From RH-AL1 sp965249685 (GTDB lineage: Bacteria; Pseudomonadota; Alphaproteobacteria; Rhizobiales; Beijerinckiaceae): a DNA stretch of 64,000 nucleotides. Positions 41,613 to 50,143 of the stretch are shown here, piece after piece. Position numbers and translations under genes: made by a program. The notes beneath the pieces were generated by a model. It was not told the DNA's origin and did no database searches. It saw nothing but the letters and a program-made list of their open reading frames with translations. Numbering within the stretch: position 1 is the stretch's first letter; each line of letters opens with the position of its first letter. The stretch lies in contig CBDFMN010000003.1 of assembly GCA_965249685.1 (NCBI GenBank), forward strand, positions 1,612,001 to 1,676,000, written 5' to 3'.

Positions 41613-42443
41613 TCAATGCGCCATGAACACCGGGAGCATCGCTTCGGCGAGGATCGTGCTCGTCACGCTGCCGAAGATCATCTGCCGCAGCCGGCTTTGC
41701 GTATAGCCACCCTTGATGACGAGATCCGCCCCGATGTTCGCCGCCTTGTCGAGCAGCGCCGTCCCCGGCGTCTTGGTCTCCTTCATCTCGGCCACGCGCG
41801 CCGGTACCCCGTGGCGGCGCAGGCTGCAGGCGAGCTGCGCGTCGCTCGGTCCGGGCCAACGCACACCGGGCACCGCGAGGACCACTACGTCTCGCGCGCG
41901 CAGCAGTAGCGGCATGGCGAAGCCGACCGTGCGCGCCGTCTCGGAACTGCCGTTCCAGAACACGGCGACGGTGGTGCCAAGCGTCGGCGGCGCCTTGGGC
42001 GGCGCGATGAGGATCGGTCGGCCGCTCTCGAAAAGGGCCGCCTCCAACGTAGAGGCGTGCGGCTCTCCGGCGCCTGTTCCGGGACGCCCGACCGCGAGCA
42101 CGTCGAAGACTCGACCGTACTCACCCGCGTTCGTCGGCGACATCAACGCCTCGGCAGACCAGCCGAAGCTCATCCCCTCCACGAGATCGGAACGGCGGGG
42201 CACTCTGCTAGCGGTCATGAACCTCTCGAAGCGCTCGCGTGCCTGATGGAGGAACGCGCGTCGGGTGCGGTCGTCGAAGATGACGCCGCTCATCGAAAAA
42301 TCCGCGGCGACCATCTCTGCGAGGTCCGGCCCCAGCGCCACGCCTTCCATGTAGCTGGCAAAGGCCTGCGCGAGCAGCAGGGCCGTCGCCAGCACCTCGT
42401 CCATCGCATCATGGTCCTCGACCGGCACAAGGATCGACTTCAT
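41613..42443 (-). CDS. Universal stress protein, tandem-domain type
   Basis: A 276-residue protein with two UspA-like domains. Domain 1 starts with SILVPVEDHDAMDEVLATAL; domain 2 (from about residue 150) has VAVFWNGSSETARTVGFAMP, then ADLVIKGGYTQSRLRQMIFG and a final SVTSTILAEAMLPVFMAH. The last segment resembles the ATP-binding G-2x-G-9x-G(S/T) loop (KGGYTQSRLRQMIFGSVTS) common to this family. The ATG at 42443 begins directly at the first strand. It is divergent from a PRC-barrel gene with a stress-type promoter, suggesting a shared stress response. Confidence 0.87.
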   Translation of the reverse strand: MKSILVPVEDHDAMDEVLATALLLAQAFASYMEGVALGPDLAEMVAADFSMSGVIFDDRTRRAFLHQARERFERFMTASRVPRRSDLVEGMSFGWSAEALMSPTNAGEYGRVFDVLAVGRPGTGAGEPHASTLEAALFESGRPILIAPPKAPPTLGTTVAVFWNGSSETARTVGFAMPLLLRARDVVVLAVPGVRWPGPSDAQLACSLRRHGVPARVAEMKETKTPGTALLDKAANIGADLVIKGGYTQSRLRQMIFGSVTSTILAEAMLPVFMAH

Positions 42444-42485
42444 GCCCGGTACTCCCGCTCGCCATGCTGCCGTAGTCTTCCACGA

Positions 42486-42510
42486 GGAACCCACCTTCGG
42501 CCAGCGTGTT
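42486..42510 (+). promoter_or_regulatory. EcfG-type general-stress promoter before the PRC-barrel gene
   Basis: GGAAC (42486-42490) and TGTT (42507-42510) are 16 bases apart, close to the alphaproteobacterial EcfG consensus GGAAC-N16/17-CGTT. The element ends 28 bases before the TTG start of the PRC-barrel gene, a fitting distance. The first base of the -10 deviates (T for C). Confidence 0.5.
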
Positions 42511-42538
42511 TGCGATAGGAATTCGACGGAGAGGAAGA

Positions 42539-42916
42539 TTGACCGAAACCTCCAACGATCTGCGGATGGACGAAACTCTCAACTTGATCGGCAGCGACAA
42601 GGTCGAGGGTACGAGCGTGCGGCGCCCGAACGGTGAGCACATCGGGTCGATTCGGCGCCTGATGATCGAGAAGGCCAGCGGCAGGGTCGTCTATGCCGTC
42701 ATGAACTTCGGCGGATTCCTGGGGCTTGGCGAGGCGTTCTATCCCGTGCCGTGGGAGCTGCTGCGCTACAACGAGGGCCTCGATGCCTACGAACTCGACA
42801 TCAGCGACGAGCAGCTCCACAGCGCGCCGCAGTTCACCAACGAGGCGTCTTACGACTGGTCACGCGCCGAGGGGCGGCGCGTCGACGACTTCTACGGCGC
42901 TCCCGGCCTTTTGTGA
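42539..42916 (+). CDS. PRC-barrel domain protein with TTG start
   Basis: A 125-residue cytosolic protein containing a PRC-barrel (about 15-90: LIGSDKVEGTSVRRPNGEHI, then IRRLMIEKASGRVVYAVMNF and ALRYN-type strand end). The TTG at 42539 is preferred because GGAGAGGAAGA precedes it; the ATG at 42566 has no such site. PRC-barrel proteins of alphaproteobacteria are often stress-induced, and their biochemical role is unsettled. The conserved FGGFLGLGEAFYPVPWELL segment is typical of the stand-alone type. The gene is followed after nine bases by a 58-residue hydrophilic protein, likely cotranscribed. Confidence 0.85.
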   Translation: MTETSNDLRMDETLNLIGSDKVEGTSVRRPNGEHIGSIRRLMIEKASGRVVYAVMNFGGFLGLGEAFYPVPWELLRYNEGLDAYELDISDEQLHSAPQFTNEASYDWSRAEGRRVDDFYGAPGLL

Positions 42917-42925
42917 GGATGCGCG

Positions 42926-43102
42926 ATGACTGACCTGACGCGAGGCCCCGACGCGGCCGACCAGGCCCCCAAGCCTAAGACCTCCGGTAAGCCGGCGGAT
43001 GCCGAGAAGTCGGGCAAGCAGGATGCGCCCAATTACGACGACCGGATCGATCGGGGATTGGCTGAGCCCGTCGAGAAACTGAACTCCGCTAACGACGAGT
43101 AA
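42926..43102 (+). CDS. 58-residue hydrophilic protein downstream of PRC-barrel gene
   Basis: A 58-codon open frame with ATG at 42926 and TAA at 43100-43102. GAGGA lies six bases before the ATG, and the gene follows the PRC-barrel stop by nine bases. The product is very hydrophilic and probably disordered, rich in Lys, Asp, Ala and Pro (starts MTDLTRGPDAADQAPKPK, ends EPVEKLNSANDE). I do not recognise a family. Hydrophilin-like stress protectants have this composition; the adjacent stress-type promoter supports that idea, but it is inference. Confidence 0.7.
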   Translation: MTDLTRGPDAADQAPKPKTSGKPADAEKSGKQDAPNYDDRIDRGLAEPVEKLNSANDE

Positions 43103-43110
43103 CCCACCGT

Positions 43111-43860
43111 CTACCGTCTACCGCCTGCCAGGCGACGGTCGGCTACGTCGAACCAGCGATCGACCGTAACCGCCATCAGTGCCACGCAAAGCGCGCCTTC
43201 CAGGACATAGGCGGGATTCGATGCGGAAAGCCCCTCGAGAATGGGCGAGCCCAGCGACAGCGCGCCGACGCTGGAGCCTATCGTCGCCGTCCCGATGTTG
43301 ATGATGGTCGCGTTGCGCAGCCCGACGAGGATCAGCGGCGCGGCAAGGGGCAGCTCGATTCGACGCAGCACCCGGCCCGGCGGAAAACCGAGGCCTTCGG
43401 CCACCTGCCGGACGTCGGCCGGTACGGCGGCCAAGCCCGAGAGGGTGGCTTCCAGGATCGGCAGGCTGGCGTATATGACGAGAGCCGCCAAGGTCGGCGC
43501 CGCGCCGTAGCCGAGCAGCGGTACGGCGAGGGCGAGGACGGCGACGGGTGGGAAGGTCTGGCCTATCGCGCCGACCGTGCGGGCCAGCGGCTCAAAGGCG
43601 CGGCCGCCGGCGCGCGTGACGCCAATGCCGACGCCGATGCCGACGACCGCCGCCGTCGTGGTCGCCAGTCCGACAAGCTGGAGGTGGGCGAAGGCGAGGG
43701 TGAGGAAACTGGCGCGCGCGTAGATTGGTTGCCGCAGGTCCGGGAACAGCGCGTGCATTGCCGGTCGAAGGAGCGGCATCGCCGCAAGAGCCGCCAGCAG
43801 CAGGGCGGTGGCTCCCAGCGCGAGGAGGAAGGAGCGATCGCGCGCCACGGCTTCAGCCAT
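43111..43860 (-). CDS. Osmoprotectant-type ABC transporter permease (OpuBB/YehW-like)
   Basis: A 249-residue binding-protein-dependent permease with about five or six membrane helices. The motif PADVRQVAEGLGFPPGRVLR is an EAA-like loop contacting the ATPase, and ATIINIGTATIGSSVGALSL is characteristic of OpuBB/ProW-like quaternary-amine permeases. Its ATG overlaps the end of the ATPase gene by eight bases. It is the last of three genes (permease-ATPase-permease), the two-permease plan of YehWXY and OpuB/C systems. No binding protein gene accompanies them in the window. Confidence 0.86.
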   Translation of the reverse strand: MAEAVARDRSFLLALGATALLLAALAAMPLLRPAMHALFPDLRQPIYARASFLTLAFAHLQLVGLATTTAAVVGIGVGIGVTRAGGRAFEPLARTVGAIGQTFPPVAVLALAVPLLGYGAAPTLAALVIYASLPILEATLSGLAAVPADVRQVAEGLGFPPGRVLRRIELPLAAPLILVGLRNATIINIGTATIGSSVGALSLGSPILEGLSASNPAYVLEGALCVALMAVTVDRWFDVADRRLAGGRR

Positions 43861-44779
43861 GACGCATTGCGGTGGGGATGGCGTCGAGCCGCAGCGTCGC
43901 CTCGCCCGCGCCTACGGCGAGCGCCGCGACACCGGTCTCCATCATCAGGCTCAGAGCAGCGCGCAGGCTAGCGGTTGCCTCGATGCGCGGCGCACCTTGG
44001 GGCGGAGGAACGGCCGCCGCGATGTCGCCGACGCGCAGGACGTCGAGCAGGTGGAGGAAGCGCTCCGCGCCGCCCAGGAACTGCGCCACGAAGGCGTCGG
44101 CGGGAGCTGTGAGTACCGCTGACGGCGTACCCGCCTGGACGATCGTGCCGCCGCGCATCACCGCGAGGCCGGTGGCAAGGCTCAGCGCCTCGCCGACGTC
44201 GTGCGTGACCATCACGATCGTCGTCCCGCTTTCGGCATGGACGCGCCGCATCTCGGCCCCGAGTTCGGCGCGGCTGACGGGGTCGAGCGCGGAGAACGGC
44301 TCGTCCATGAGGAGCAGGTCGGGCCCGGCGGCGAGCGCGCGGGCGACACCGACCCGCTGGCGCTGGCCGCCGGAGAGCTGGTGGGGGTAACGCGGCAGCA
44401 GGGCGCGGTCGACCCGGAGGAGGCCGACGATCTCCTCCAGCCGGCGCGCCACCCGCGCCTTGTCCCAGCCCAACAGACGCGGAACGGCGGTTATGTTGGC
44501 AGCGATCGTCCAGTGCGGGAAAAGGCCGACGCTCTGGATGACGTAGCCGATCCCTTGGCGCAACCGCTCCGGCGGTTCACCGGACACGTCCTTGCCCCGC
44601 ACGCGAACGGTGCCCTCGTCCGGGCGGATTAGGCCGTTGATCGTACGCAGCAACGTGGACTTGCCGCAGCCGGATGGGCCGATCAAGGTGAAGAACGACC
44701 CGTCGGGGATCGTCAGGCTGCACCCGTCCAGCGCGCGCGTGCCAGCGAAAGTCTTGGACACGCTCTCGACCTCGATCAT
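43853..44779 (-). CDS. Osmoprotectant-type ABC transporter ATPase (OpuBA/YehX-like)
   Basis: A 308-residue ABC ATPase. Walker A GPSGCGKSTLLRTINGL is at about residue 33, the signature LSGGQRQRVGVARALA near 135, Walker B LLLMDEPFSALDPVSR near 155 and the H-loop VTHDVGEAL near 188. The IQSVGLFPHWTIAANI block is typical of OpuBA/ProV-like ATPases. The C-terminal 65 residues extend beyond the core but only a single partial CBS-like stretch is visible. It overlaps both permease genes (four bases at its start, eight at its end), so the three are translationally linked. Confidence 0.9.
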   Translation of the reverse strand: MIEVESVSKTFAGTRALDGCSLTIPDGSFFTLIGPSGCGKSTLLRTINGLIRPDEGTVRVRGKDVSGEPPERLRQGIGYVIQSVGLFPHWTIAANITAVPRLLGWDKARVARRLEEIVGLLRVDRALLPRYPHQLSGGQRQRVGVARALAAGPDLLLMDEPFSALDPVSRAELGAEMRRVHAESGTTIVMVTHDVGEALSLATGLAVMRGGTIVQAGTPSAVLTAPADAFVAQFLGGAERFLHLLDVLRVGDIAAAVPPPQGAPRIEATASLRAALSLMMETGVAALAVGAGEATLRLDAIPTAMRHG

Positions 44780-45948
44780 GCCCGCACCTCCACACCGGCC
44801 TGCACGATGCGAAACGCGAAATCGGCCAGCAGCGCCAACAGGATGACGGGCACCGCGCCGACGAGCACGAGGTCGAGCGCGTATTCGCCGATCCCCTCGA
44901 AGATGAAAGCGCCCAGGCCGCCCCCGCCGATGAGTGCCGCCACGGTGGCGAGGCCGATCGCTTGCATGGTGACGACGCGCAGGCCGGAGAGGAGCACCGG
45001 CAGTGCCAACGGCAGGTCGACGGCGAGGAACCGCTGCAAGCGGCTGAAACCGAGGCCTGTGGCGGCGTCCGCCACTTCGGGAGGGACGGCGGACAGCGCT
45101 GCATCGCTCATCCGCACGAGAGGGAAAGCCGCGTAGAGCACCAGCGCGATGAGCGCGGGCGTGACGCCGAGACCCGCCAGGCCGATCGCCCTGAGCACGG
45201 CGACATGTTCGGCGAGGAAGGTGAGGGGCGCGATGAGCAGGCCGAAAAGCGCAATGGAGGGAATGGTCTGGACCAGGCCGAGCACGGCATAGACGAGGGT
45301 CGATTGCCGGGGGCCGCGCCGCACCAGGACGACGAGCGGCGCGCAGACCACGAGCGACAGGAGCAGGGCCGCGCCCACGAGCAGCGCGTGGCGCACAAGG
45401 GCGGCGAGGAACAGCGCGCGGTGGCTCGCCAGTTCTCGTGCCAGGGACAGGGCATCGAAGACGCCGGTGGCGGCAAGCGTTCCGAACGTGGCGAGGACGA
45501 GCAGTAAGGTGGCCCCACGTGCGGCAAGAGATAGGCGCAAGCGTTGGATGGCGTCGACCGCCATCAGGCATGCTAGGGCAAAGGTGCACCAGAACCCCGG
45601 CCCCAATGCCAGGCGCTGCGCCAGATGGCCCGGCACCGTCTGCGACCGCGCAAGGCTCGCCGCCGCGACCAGCAGCGCGAAGGCGAGAAGCCCGGCCAAG
45701 GTCAAGGCCGCCCAATCGTGCAGGCGGGCCGGTGCGCCGAGGCCAAGCAGCGCCAGAGCGACAGATAGCGCGGCGACAGAGGCGGCAAGCAGGGGTGGCG
45801 CATGCCAGAACGCGAGCGGCACACCGTCCGCCAGGCGGTTCGGCGCCGTGCTCACGAAACCCAGCGACGGCAGGGCGACCAGGGCGAGCGCAGCCAGGGC
45901 AAGGAGCACCCGGTTGCCGACCTTGAGGCCGCGCGGTCGAGCCCCCAT
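44776..45948 (-). CDS. Osmoprotectant-type ABC transporter permease, long form (YehY-like)
   Basis: A 390-residue permease with about ten membrane helices: an N-terminal set (to about residue 165) unique to the YehY-like long form, then the conserved permease domain. There LVQTIPSIALFGLLIAPLTF, VPPEVADAATGLGFSRLQRF (EAA loop) and TMQAIGLATVAALIGGGGLG are the family motifs. It is the first gene of the three-gene transporter unit. Together these proteins would import a quaternary amine such as glycine betaine, but the substrate cannot be confirmed because no periplasmic binding protein is encoded nearby. Confidence 0.87.
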   Translation of the reverse strand: MGARPRGLKVGNRVLLALAALALVALPSLGFVSTAPNRLADGVPLAFWHAPPLLAASVAALSVALALLGLGAPARLHDWAALTLAGLLAFALLVAAASLARSQTVPGHLAQRLALGPGFWCTFALACLMAVDAIQRLRLSLAARGATLLLVLATFGTLAATGVFDALSLARELASHRALFLAALVRHALLVGAALLLSLVVCAPLVVLVRRGPRQSTLVYAVLGLVQTIPSIALFGLLIAPLTFLAEHVAVLRAIGLAGLGVTPALIALVLYAAFPLVRMSDAALSAVPPEVADAATGLGFSRLQRFLAVDLPLALPVLLSGLRVVTMQAIGLATVAALIGGGGLGAFIFEGIGEYALDLVLVGAVPVILLALLADFAFRIVQAGVEVRA

Positions 45949-45979
45949 CGTTGCCTCGCGTCCCGCTGGCAGGGCGGCG

Positions 45980-47359
45980 TCAGGAATAGACGCATTCGGA
46001 GAATGCGGGTGAGATGCTGCCCTGCCAAGACCCGTTGAACAGCGCGATCAGGCGCTCGGCCTCCGTCTGGCCGGCCGCGATCGCGTCGAGGGGATCGAGG
46101 TAGATCGTCTCGTCGCGACCATCCCCGTCAAGATAGGCGCGTTCGGCCAGGCCGGCGCGGGCGATCGCCAGCGCATGGCGCGCGACATCGCGCAGGCTGT
46201 GTCCAGCCACCCTTGTCTCAAGGCCCTGGCCCGGCACGGCAGCGCGCATGGTGGCGCGATCCGCCGCGCTCCAGCCCTTGACGAGGTCCCAGGCGGCGTC
46301 GAGCGCGGACGGAGAATAGAGTAGGCCGGTGAACAGGGCAGGCAGCGCGACGAGGAGCGGCAACGGCCCCGCATCGGCGCCGCGCATCTCCACGAACCGC
46401 TTCAGACGAACCTCGGGGAAGATGGTCGACAGGTGATTAGCCCAGTCGGAGAGCGTCGCACGCTCGCCCGGCAAGGGCGAGAACGCGCCGCCCAGCAGGT
46501 CGCGGAAATCGGCGCCGGCCACGTCGTGGTACGTCTCGCCCCGCTTGACGAAATACATAGGCACATTGAGCGCGTAGTCGACGTAGCGCTCGTAGCCCAT
46601 ACCGTCCTCGAAGACGAACGGCAGCATGCCGGTGCGGTCGGCGTCCGTATCGAGCCAGATCGCGCCACGTTCGGAGAGGTGGCCGTTGAGCCGCCCGTCC
46701 GTAAACGGGGAATTGGCGAACAGCGCAGTTGCGAGCGGCTGCAGGGCGATGGAGACGCGCAGCTTCTTGACCATGTCGGCCTCACTGAAGAAATCATAGT
46801 TCGCCTGCACGGTGCAGGTGCGAAACATCATGTCGAGGCCGCGGGTGCCGACCTTCGGCATGTAACGCTCCATGATGCCATAGCGGCCCTTCGGCATCCG
46901 CGGCGTCTCGGCCAGGCTCCAGGCCGGGCTCATGCCGAGGTCGAGAAAGCCGATGCCGAGCCGGTCCGCGACGGGGCGAAGGGCCGCGAAATGATGGTCG
47001 AACTCCGCCTGCGTCTCGTGCATCGTGCGGAGTGGCGCGCCAGAGAGCTCGAATTGCCCACCTGGTTCGAGCGATATCGCGCCGCCGCCGGCGTCGTCCG
47101 CCAAGCCGATGATGCTCTCGCCATCGAGGATCGGCTCCCAGCCGAGAGCATCGCGCATGCCCTCGAGGAGGTGCCGGATGCCGCCCTGCCCCCCACGTCC
47201 ATCGTAGGGTACCGGCGCGTGATCGGCCCGGTAGAAAGGAACCTTCTCGTGCTCCGTCCCCACACGGTGCTGGTCGGCCGGCTTGCAGCCTGCTTCGATC
47301 CAGCCCACGAGGTCGTCGCGCCCGGAAAGAGGCGTGGTGTCCGAGACGTCGCGGGCCAT
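45980..47359 (-). CDS. gshA: Glutamate-cysteine ligase, plant-type
   Basis: A 459-residue class 3 (plant and alphaproteobacterial) glutamate-cysteine ligase making gamma-glutamylcysteine, the first step of glutathione synthesis. Conserved blocks are HRVGTEHEKVPFY at about residue 32, ISLEPGGQFELSGAPLRTMH, IMERYMPKVGTRGLDMMFRT, CTVQANYDFFSEADMVKKLR and YVDYALNVPMYFVKRG. The C-terminus ISPAFSECVYS is the usual end. The downstream ABC transporter begins 31 bases after it on the same strand, so read-through is possible. Glutathione from this enzyme would serve the GST at 4.0 kb. Confidence 0.95.
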   Translation of the reverse strand: MARDVSDTTPLSGRDDLVGWIEAGCKPADQHRVGTEHEKVPFYRADHAPVPYDGRGGQGGIRHLLEGMRDALGWEPILDGESIIGLADDAGGGAISLEPGGQFELSGAPLRTMHETQAEFDHHFAALRPVADRLGIGFLDLGMSPAWSLAETPRMPKGRYGIMERYMPKVGTRGLDMMFRTCTVQANYDFFSEADMVKKLRVSIALQPLATALFANSPFTDGRLNGHLSERGAIWLDTDADRTGMLPFVFEDGMGYERYVDYALNVPMYFVKRGETYHDVAGADFRDLLGGAFSPLPGERATLSDWANHLSTIFPEVRLKRFVEMRGADAGPLPLLVALPALFTGLLYSPSALDAAWDLVKGWSAADRATMRAAVPGQGLETRVAGHSLRDVARHALAIARAGLAERAYLDGDGRDETIYLDPLDAIAAGQTEAERLIALFNGSWQGSISPAFSECVYS

Positions 47360-47563
47360 TCTGAGCTTTCGTTGAACGATGGTGACACAGCCGACCGGGT
47401 CGCGTGCGGCCTGCGCCGGCGCGCGACGCCTTCCAACCGTCGTCCCACGGCTTCATAAGTGCCCGCGCGACGACACGCAATCGCCGCCAAATCGCGACGA
47501 AATGCTTACCCGCGTTAACGCAAAGGCAATGCCGGCATGGCTTAGCTCGAACGAGGGGCTGCC

Positions 47564-47728
47564 ATGACCAAGCTGCGAGCGTTTATGATCGACGAGGCCG
47601 GGGCGACTGCCGTCGAATATGTGATCGTCGCCAGCTGCATCTCGATCCTGATCGTGGCGGGAGCGAGCGCCATCGGCAGCAAGCTCTCCGCCTTATACTA
47701 TGGCCGGGTGGTCGCCGGCCTCAGCTAG
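47564..47728 (+). CDS. Flp/Fap-type pilin, orphan
   Basis: A 54-residue prepilin. The type IVb Flp processing site is clear: positively charged leader MTKLRAFMIDEAG, cleavage after Gly13, Glu18 at +5 with Tyr19 at +6 (ATAVEY), then a hydrophobic helix VIVASCISILIVAGASAI. Flp pilins are assembled by the Tad/Cpa secretion machine and mediate attachment. No cpa/tad genes or prepilin peptidase are in the window, so this copy is isolated from the machinery that would assemble it. It lies divergent from gshA (204 bases, no other feature) and convergent with the DUF937 gene. Confidence 0.88.
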   Translation: MTKLRAFMIDEAGATAVEYVIVASCISILIVAGASAIGSKLSALYYGRVVAGLS

Positions 47729-47731
47729 GGC

Positions 47732-48523
47732 TCAGCGCTTACCTCCAAGGATGGAGCTGATCTGGTCGCCGAGCTCGCCGTCCGGCGTCTGTCCCGGGAG
47801 CGGCTGGACGCCCGGTTGAAACATCTTGCTCAACGCATCCATGCCGGCCTGCATCCCCGGCGGCATGCCGGCCGGGGCACCGGCCGCGGTGCCAGGCTGC
47901 CCGGCGCCAGATTGCCCGGCGCCGGCGAAAACGCTGTTCAGAATCGAGCCGAACATGCCGCCGAAGCCACCGGCCGCGCCGGGATTACCGGCTTGCGTGG
48001 TGCCGGACTGGGCGCTGCCGCCCGCAAGCTGGCCGAAAAGACCGCCGAGCCCGCCCTGCTGCATCATGCCGGCAAGCTGTCCAAGCAGCCCGCCCATCCC
48101 CTGGTTGTGCATGGCGGTGGTGACGCCGCCCACGACCATGGATGCAATGACGGGCAGCATCTGCACCAGCGTCGCAGCCGGGATGCCAGTGAAGCGCGAA
48201 GCCTGCTCGGCCACCTGGTTGATGATGGCGCTGTTGCCGAAGATGCTACCGAGAACGTCGCTGCCCTTCTGCTGGGTACTCGAATCCTGCGCGGCACTCG
48301 GGTCGGCATAGGCTTGGCGGTGCTGGTCGTCGCCCATCGCACCAAGAATCTCGCCGTAGCCGCCGGGCGTCGCGCCTTTGGTCATGAAGCCGGTCGAGAT
48401 CGCCGGGATCAATGATTTGACCGCCGCGTCGGCCTGCTCTCTGGAGAGGCCAAACTGCTGCGCCAGGTTGTCGATGGCCTGGCCGCCCTGCGCGCCCTGT
48501 ACGATCTGATAGAGGTTGAACAT
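47732..48523 (-). CDS. DUF937 protein with Gly/Gln/Met-rich tail
   Basis: A 263-residue protein. The N-terminal half (1-140) fits DUF937: MFNLYQIVQGAQGG, IDNLAQQFGLSREQADAAVK and LIPAISTGFMTKG, with LGSIFGNSAIINQVAEQASR later. The second half is low-complexity, rich in Gly, Gln, Ala, Met and Pro (GLLGQLAGMMQQGGLGGLFG and similar). There is no signal peptide or membrane helix. The function of DUF937 is unknown. The ATG at 48523 has GGAAGG before it. It follows the MATE gene by 66 bases on the same strand, so it may be cotranscribed. Confidence 0.85.
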   Translation of the reverse strand: MFNLYQIVQGAQGGQAIDNLAQQFGLSREQADAAVKSLIPAISTGFMTKGATPGGYGEILGAMGDDQHRQAYADPSAAQDSSTQQKGSDVLGSIFGNSAIINQVAEQASRFTGIPAATLVQMLPVIASMVVGGVTTAMHNQGMGGLLGQLAGMMQQGGLGGLFGQLAGGSAQSGTTQAGNPGAAGGFGGMFGSILNSVFAGAGQSGAGQPGTAAGAPAGMPPGMQAGMDALSKMFQPGVQPLPGQTPDGELGDQISSILGGKR

Positions 48524-48589
48524 GTGGCGACCTTCCATTTCCGATACGGCCGGGGACGACGCGGCGCCCCTGGTCGAACCCTTCGGCAC

Positions 48590-50038
48590 CTACGCGTTTA
48601 ACGCCTTTGTGGAGGCTACAACATCCTCCTGCTTTGGGGGGAGATGTTTCGCTAGGCGACCGATGAAGAAATAACCGCCGCCGACCGCCAGCACGCCAAA
48701 GATGGCGGCGCCCCCGATCATACCGAGGAAGCCACCCTCGGCACCAAAATGCGCGGCCCCGATCGCCACGAATGGGATGGTACCGAGCGTTGTGCGGCCC
48801 CAGTTGAAGACGGCGGACAGGAACGGCGCCCCCAGGTTGTTGTAGACCGCGTTGGCGACGAAGATGCCGCCCAGGAACAGCCAAAAAATTCCGGCGGTGC
48901 TGCAGAAGAAGTGCAGCAGGGTCGCGGTCTCGCCCGTGGCGCCGAACACCGCGATGACGAGGGGCGAGGCCAGCCACAGCACAAGGGTCGTCGCCAGCAC
49001 GTAGACACCGCCGACCACGAGGCAGTCCGTGAACACCCTTCGCACCCGGTCGATCTGTCCGGCTCCAAAACATTGGCCGAGGATCGGGCCGACGGAACCC
49101 GACAGTGCGAAGAGCACGCCGAAGGCCACGGGGGTGACGCGGTCCATGATGGCGAAGGCGGCGATCGTCTCCTGTCCGAAACGCGAGAAGACGCGCATGG
49201 CGTAGATGTTGGCGACAGGCGTGGCCAAGTTGGTGAGAATAGCTGGTATGGCGATGGTCATCATCGGGGCGAGGTCGGCCACGACGTGCGGCAGACGCGG
49301 CCGCGCGACGAGGTCGTGCACCTTGACCGCGCCGTGCCAGCCGATCGCCAGGAGCACGAAGCGTGACACCACCAGCACGATGGCCGCGCCCTCGATACCC
49401 AGGTGGAAGCCAAAGATGAAAATGGGGTCCAGGCAGGCCGTCACCACGGCGCCGCCGAGCGTCACGTACATCGCGCGTTTGGCGTCCCCAACGGCGCGCA
49501 GGATGCTGGCGAAGGCCATGCCGATGCCGAGGAAGGCGGTGGCGGGCAGCGTCATCCGCAGGTAGGTCGTGCCCACCTCCAACGCCTCGTCGCGGGCGCC
49601 GAACACTTGCAGGATGTCGTGGGCGAACGGCCATGCCGCCGCGCTGAGGAAGGCCGCCGTCGCCGCGACGAGCATGAGGCTTGAAGCCGCCCGTCGGCGC
49701 GCCCGCGGCCGGTCTCCCGCGCCTAGCGCCCGCGCCACCAGAGCGCCGATCGCGATGGCGAGCCCGATGTTGACCGAGATGAGCAGGAACAGCGCCTGCG
49801 AGGCGTAGCCGACCGCGGCCGTCAGCTTGGGATCGCCAAGGCGGGAAATGTAGAGGAGCGAGAGGAAGTCGACGAAGAACACCGCGATGAGGCCGACGGA
49901 GCCCGCTGCCGTCATCACCAGGACGTGGCGCATCGTCGAGCCTGTGGTGAAGGCGCCGGCTTGACCCTTGGCGAGTCCCGGCGCGGCAACGTCCTCGCGT
50001 TGGGCCTCCCCCAACGGCGATCGCGGACTGTCGTTCAT
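48590..50038 (-). CDS. MATE-family multidrug exporter
   Basis: A 482-residue inner-membrane exporter with the twelve-helix MATE (NorM/DinF) fold as two homologous halves. Seen: LIAVFFVDFLSLLYISRLGD in helix 1, ARALGAGDRPRARR in the intracellular loop after helix 2, and a symmetric GPILGQCFGAGQIDRVRRVF in the second half. It would expel cationic drugs or metabolites in exchange for Na+ or H+; the substrate is unknown. The N-terminus has a 35-residue hydrophilic extension. It is divergent from the CDF metal exporter. Confidence 0.9.
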   Translation of the reverse strand: MNDSPRSPLGEAQREDVAAPGLAKGQAGAFTTGSTMRHVLVMTAAGSVGLIAVFFVDFLSLLYISRLGDPKLTAAVGYASQALFLLISVNIGLAIAIGALVARALGAGDRPRARRRAASSLMLVAATAAFLSAAAWPFAHDILQVFGARDEALEVGTTYLRMTLPATAFLGIGMAFASILRAVGDAKRAMYVTLGGAVVTACLDPIFIFGFHLGIEGAAIVLVVSRFVLLAIGWHGAVKVHDLVARPRLPHVVADLAPMMTIAIPAILTNLATPVANIYAMRVFSRFGQETIAAFAIMDRVTPVAFGVLFALSGSVGPILGQCFGAGQIDRVRRVFTDCLVVGGVYVLATTLVLWLASPLVIAVFGATGETATLLHFFCSTAGIFWLFLGGIFVANAVYNNLGAPFLSAVFNWGRTTLGTIPFVAIGAAHFGAEGGFLGMIGGAAIFGVLAVGGGYFFIGRLAKHLPPKQEDVVASTKALNA

Positions 50039-50143
50039 TGAGGAGCCTGGGGCAACATCGGAGACCTTCGGGTTTCAAAGACGGGGTTCTTAGCCTAGAT
50101 TGCCAGCGCGGCGAACAGGACGCAGGCGAACACCAGGGACGTC

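Noticed and set aside
45500..45715. Extension of the ABC ATPase frame to a 620-codon gene
   Set aside because: The upstream part is the Arg/Pro-rich shadow of the permease gene in another frame. The ATPase begins at the ATG at 44779.
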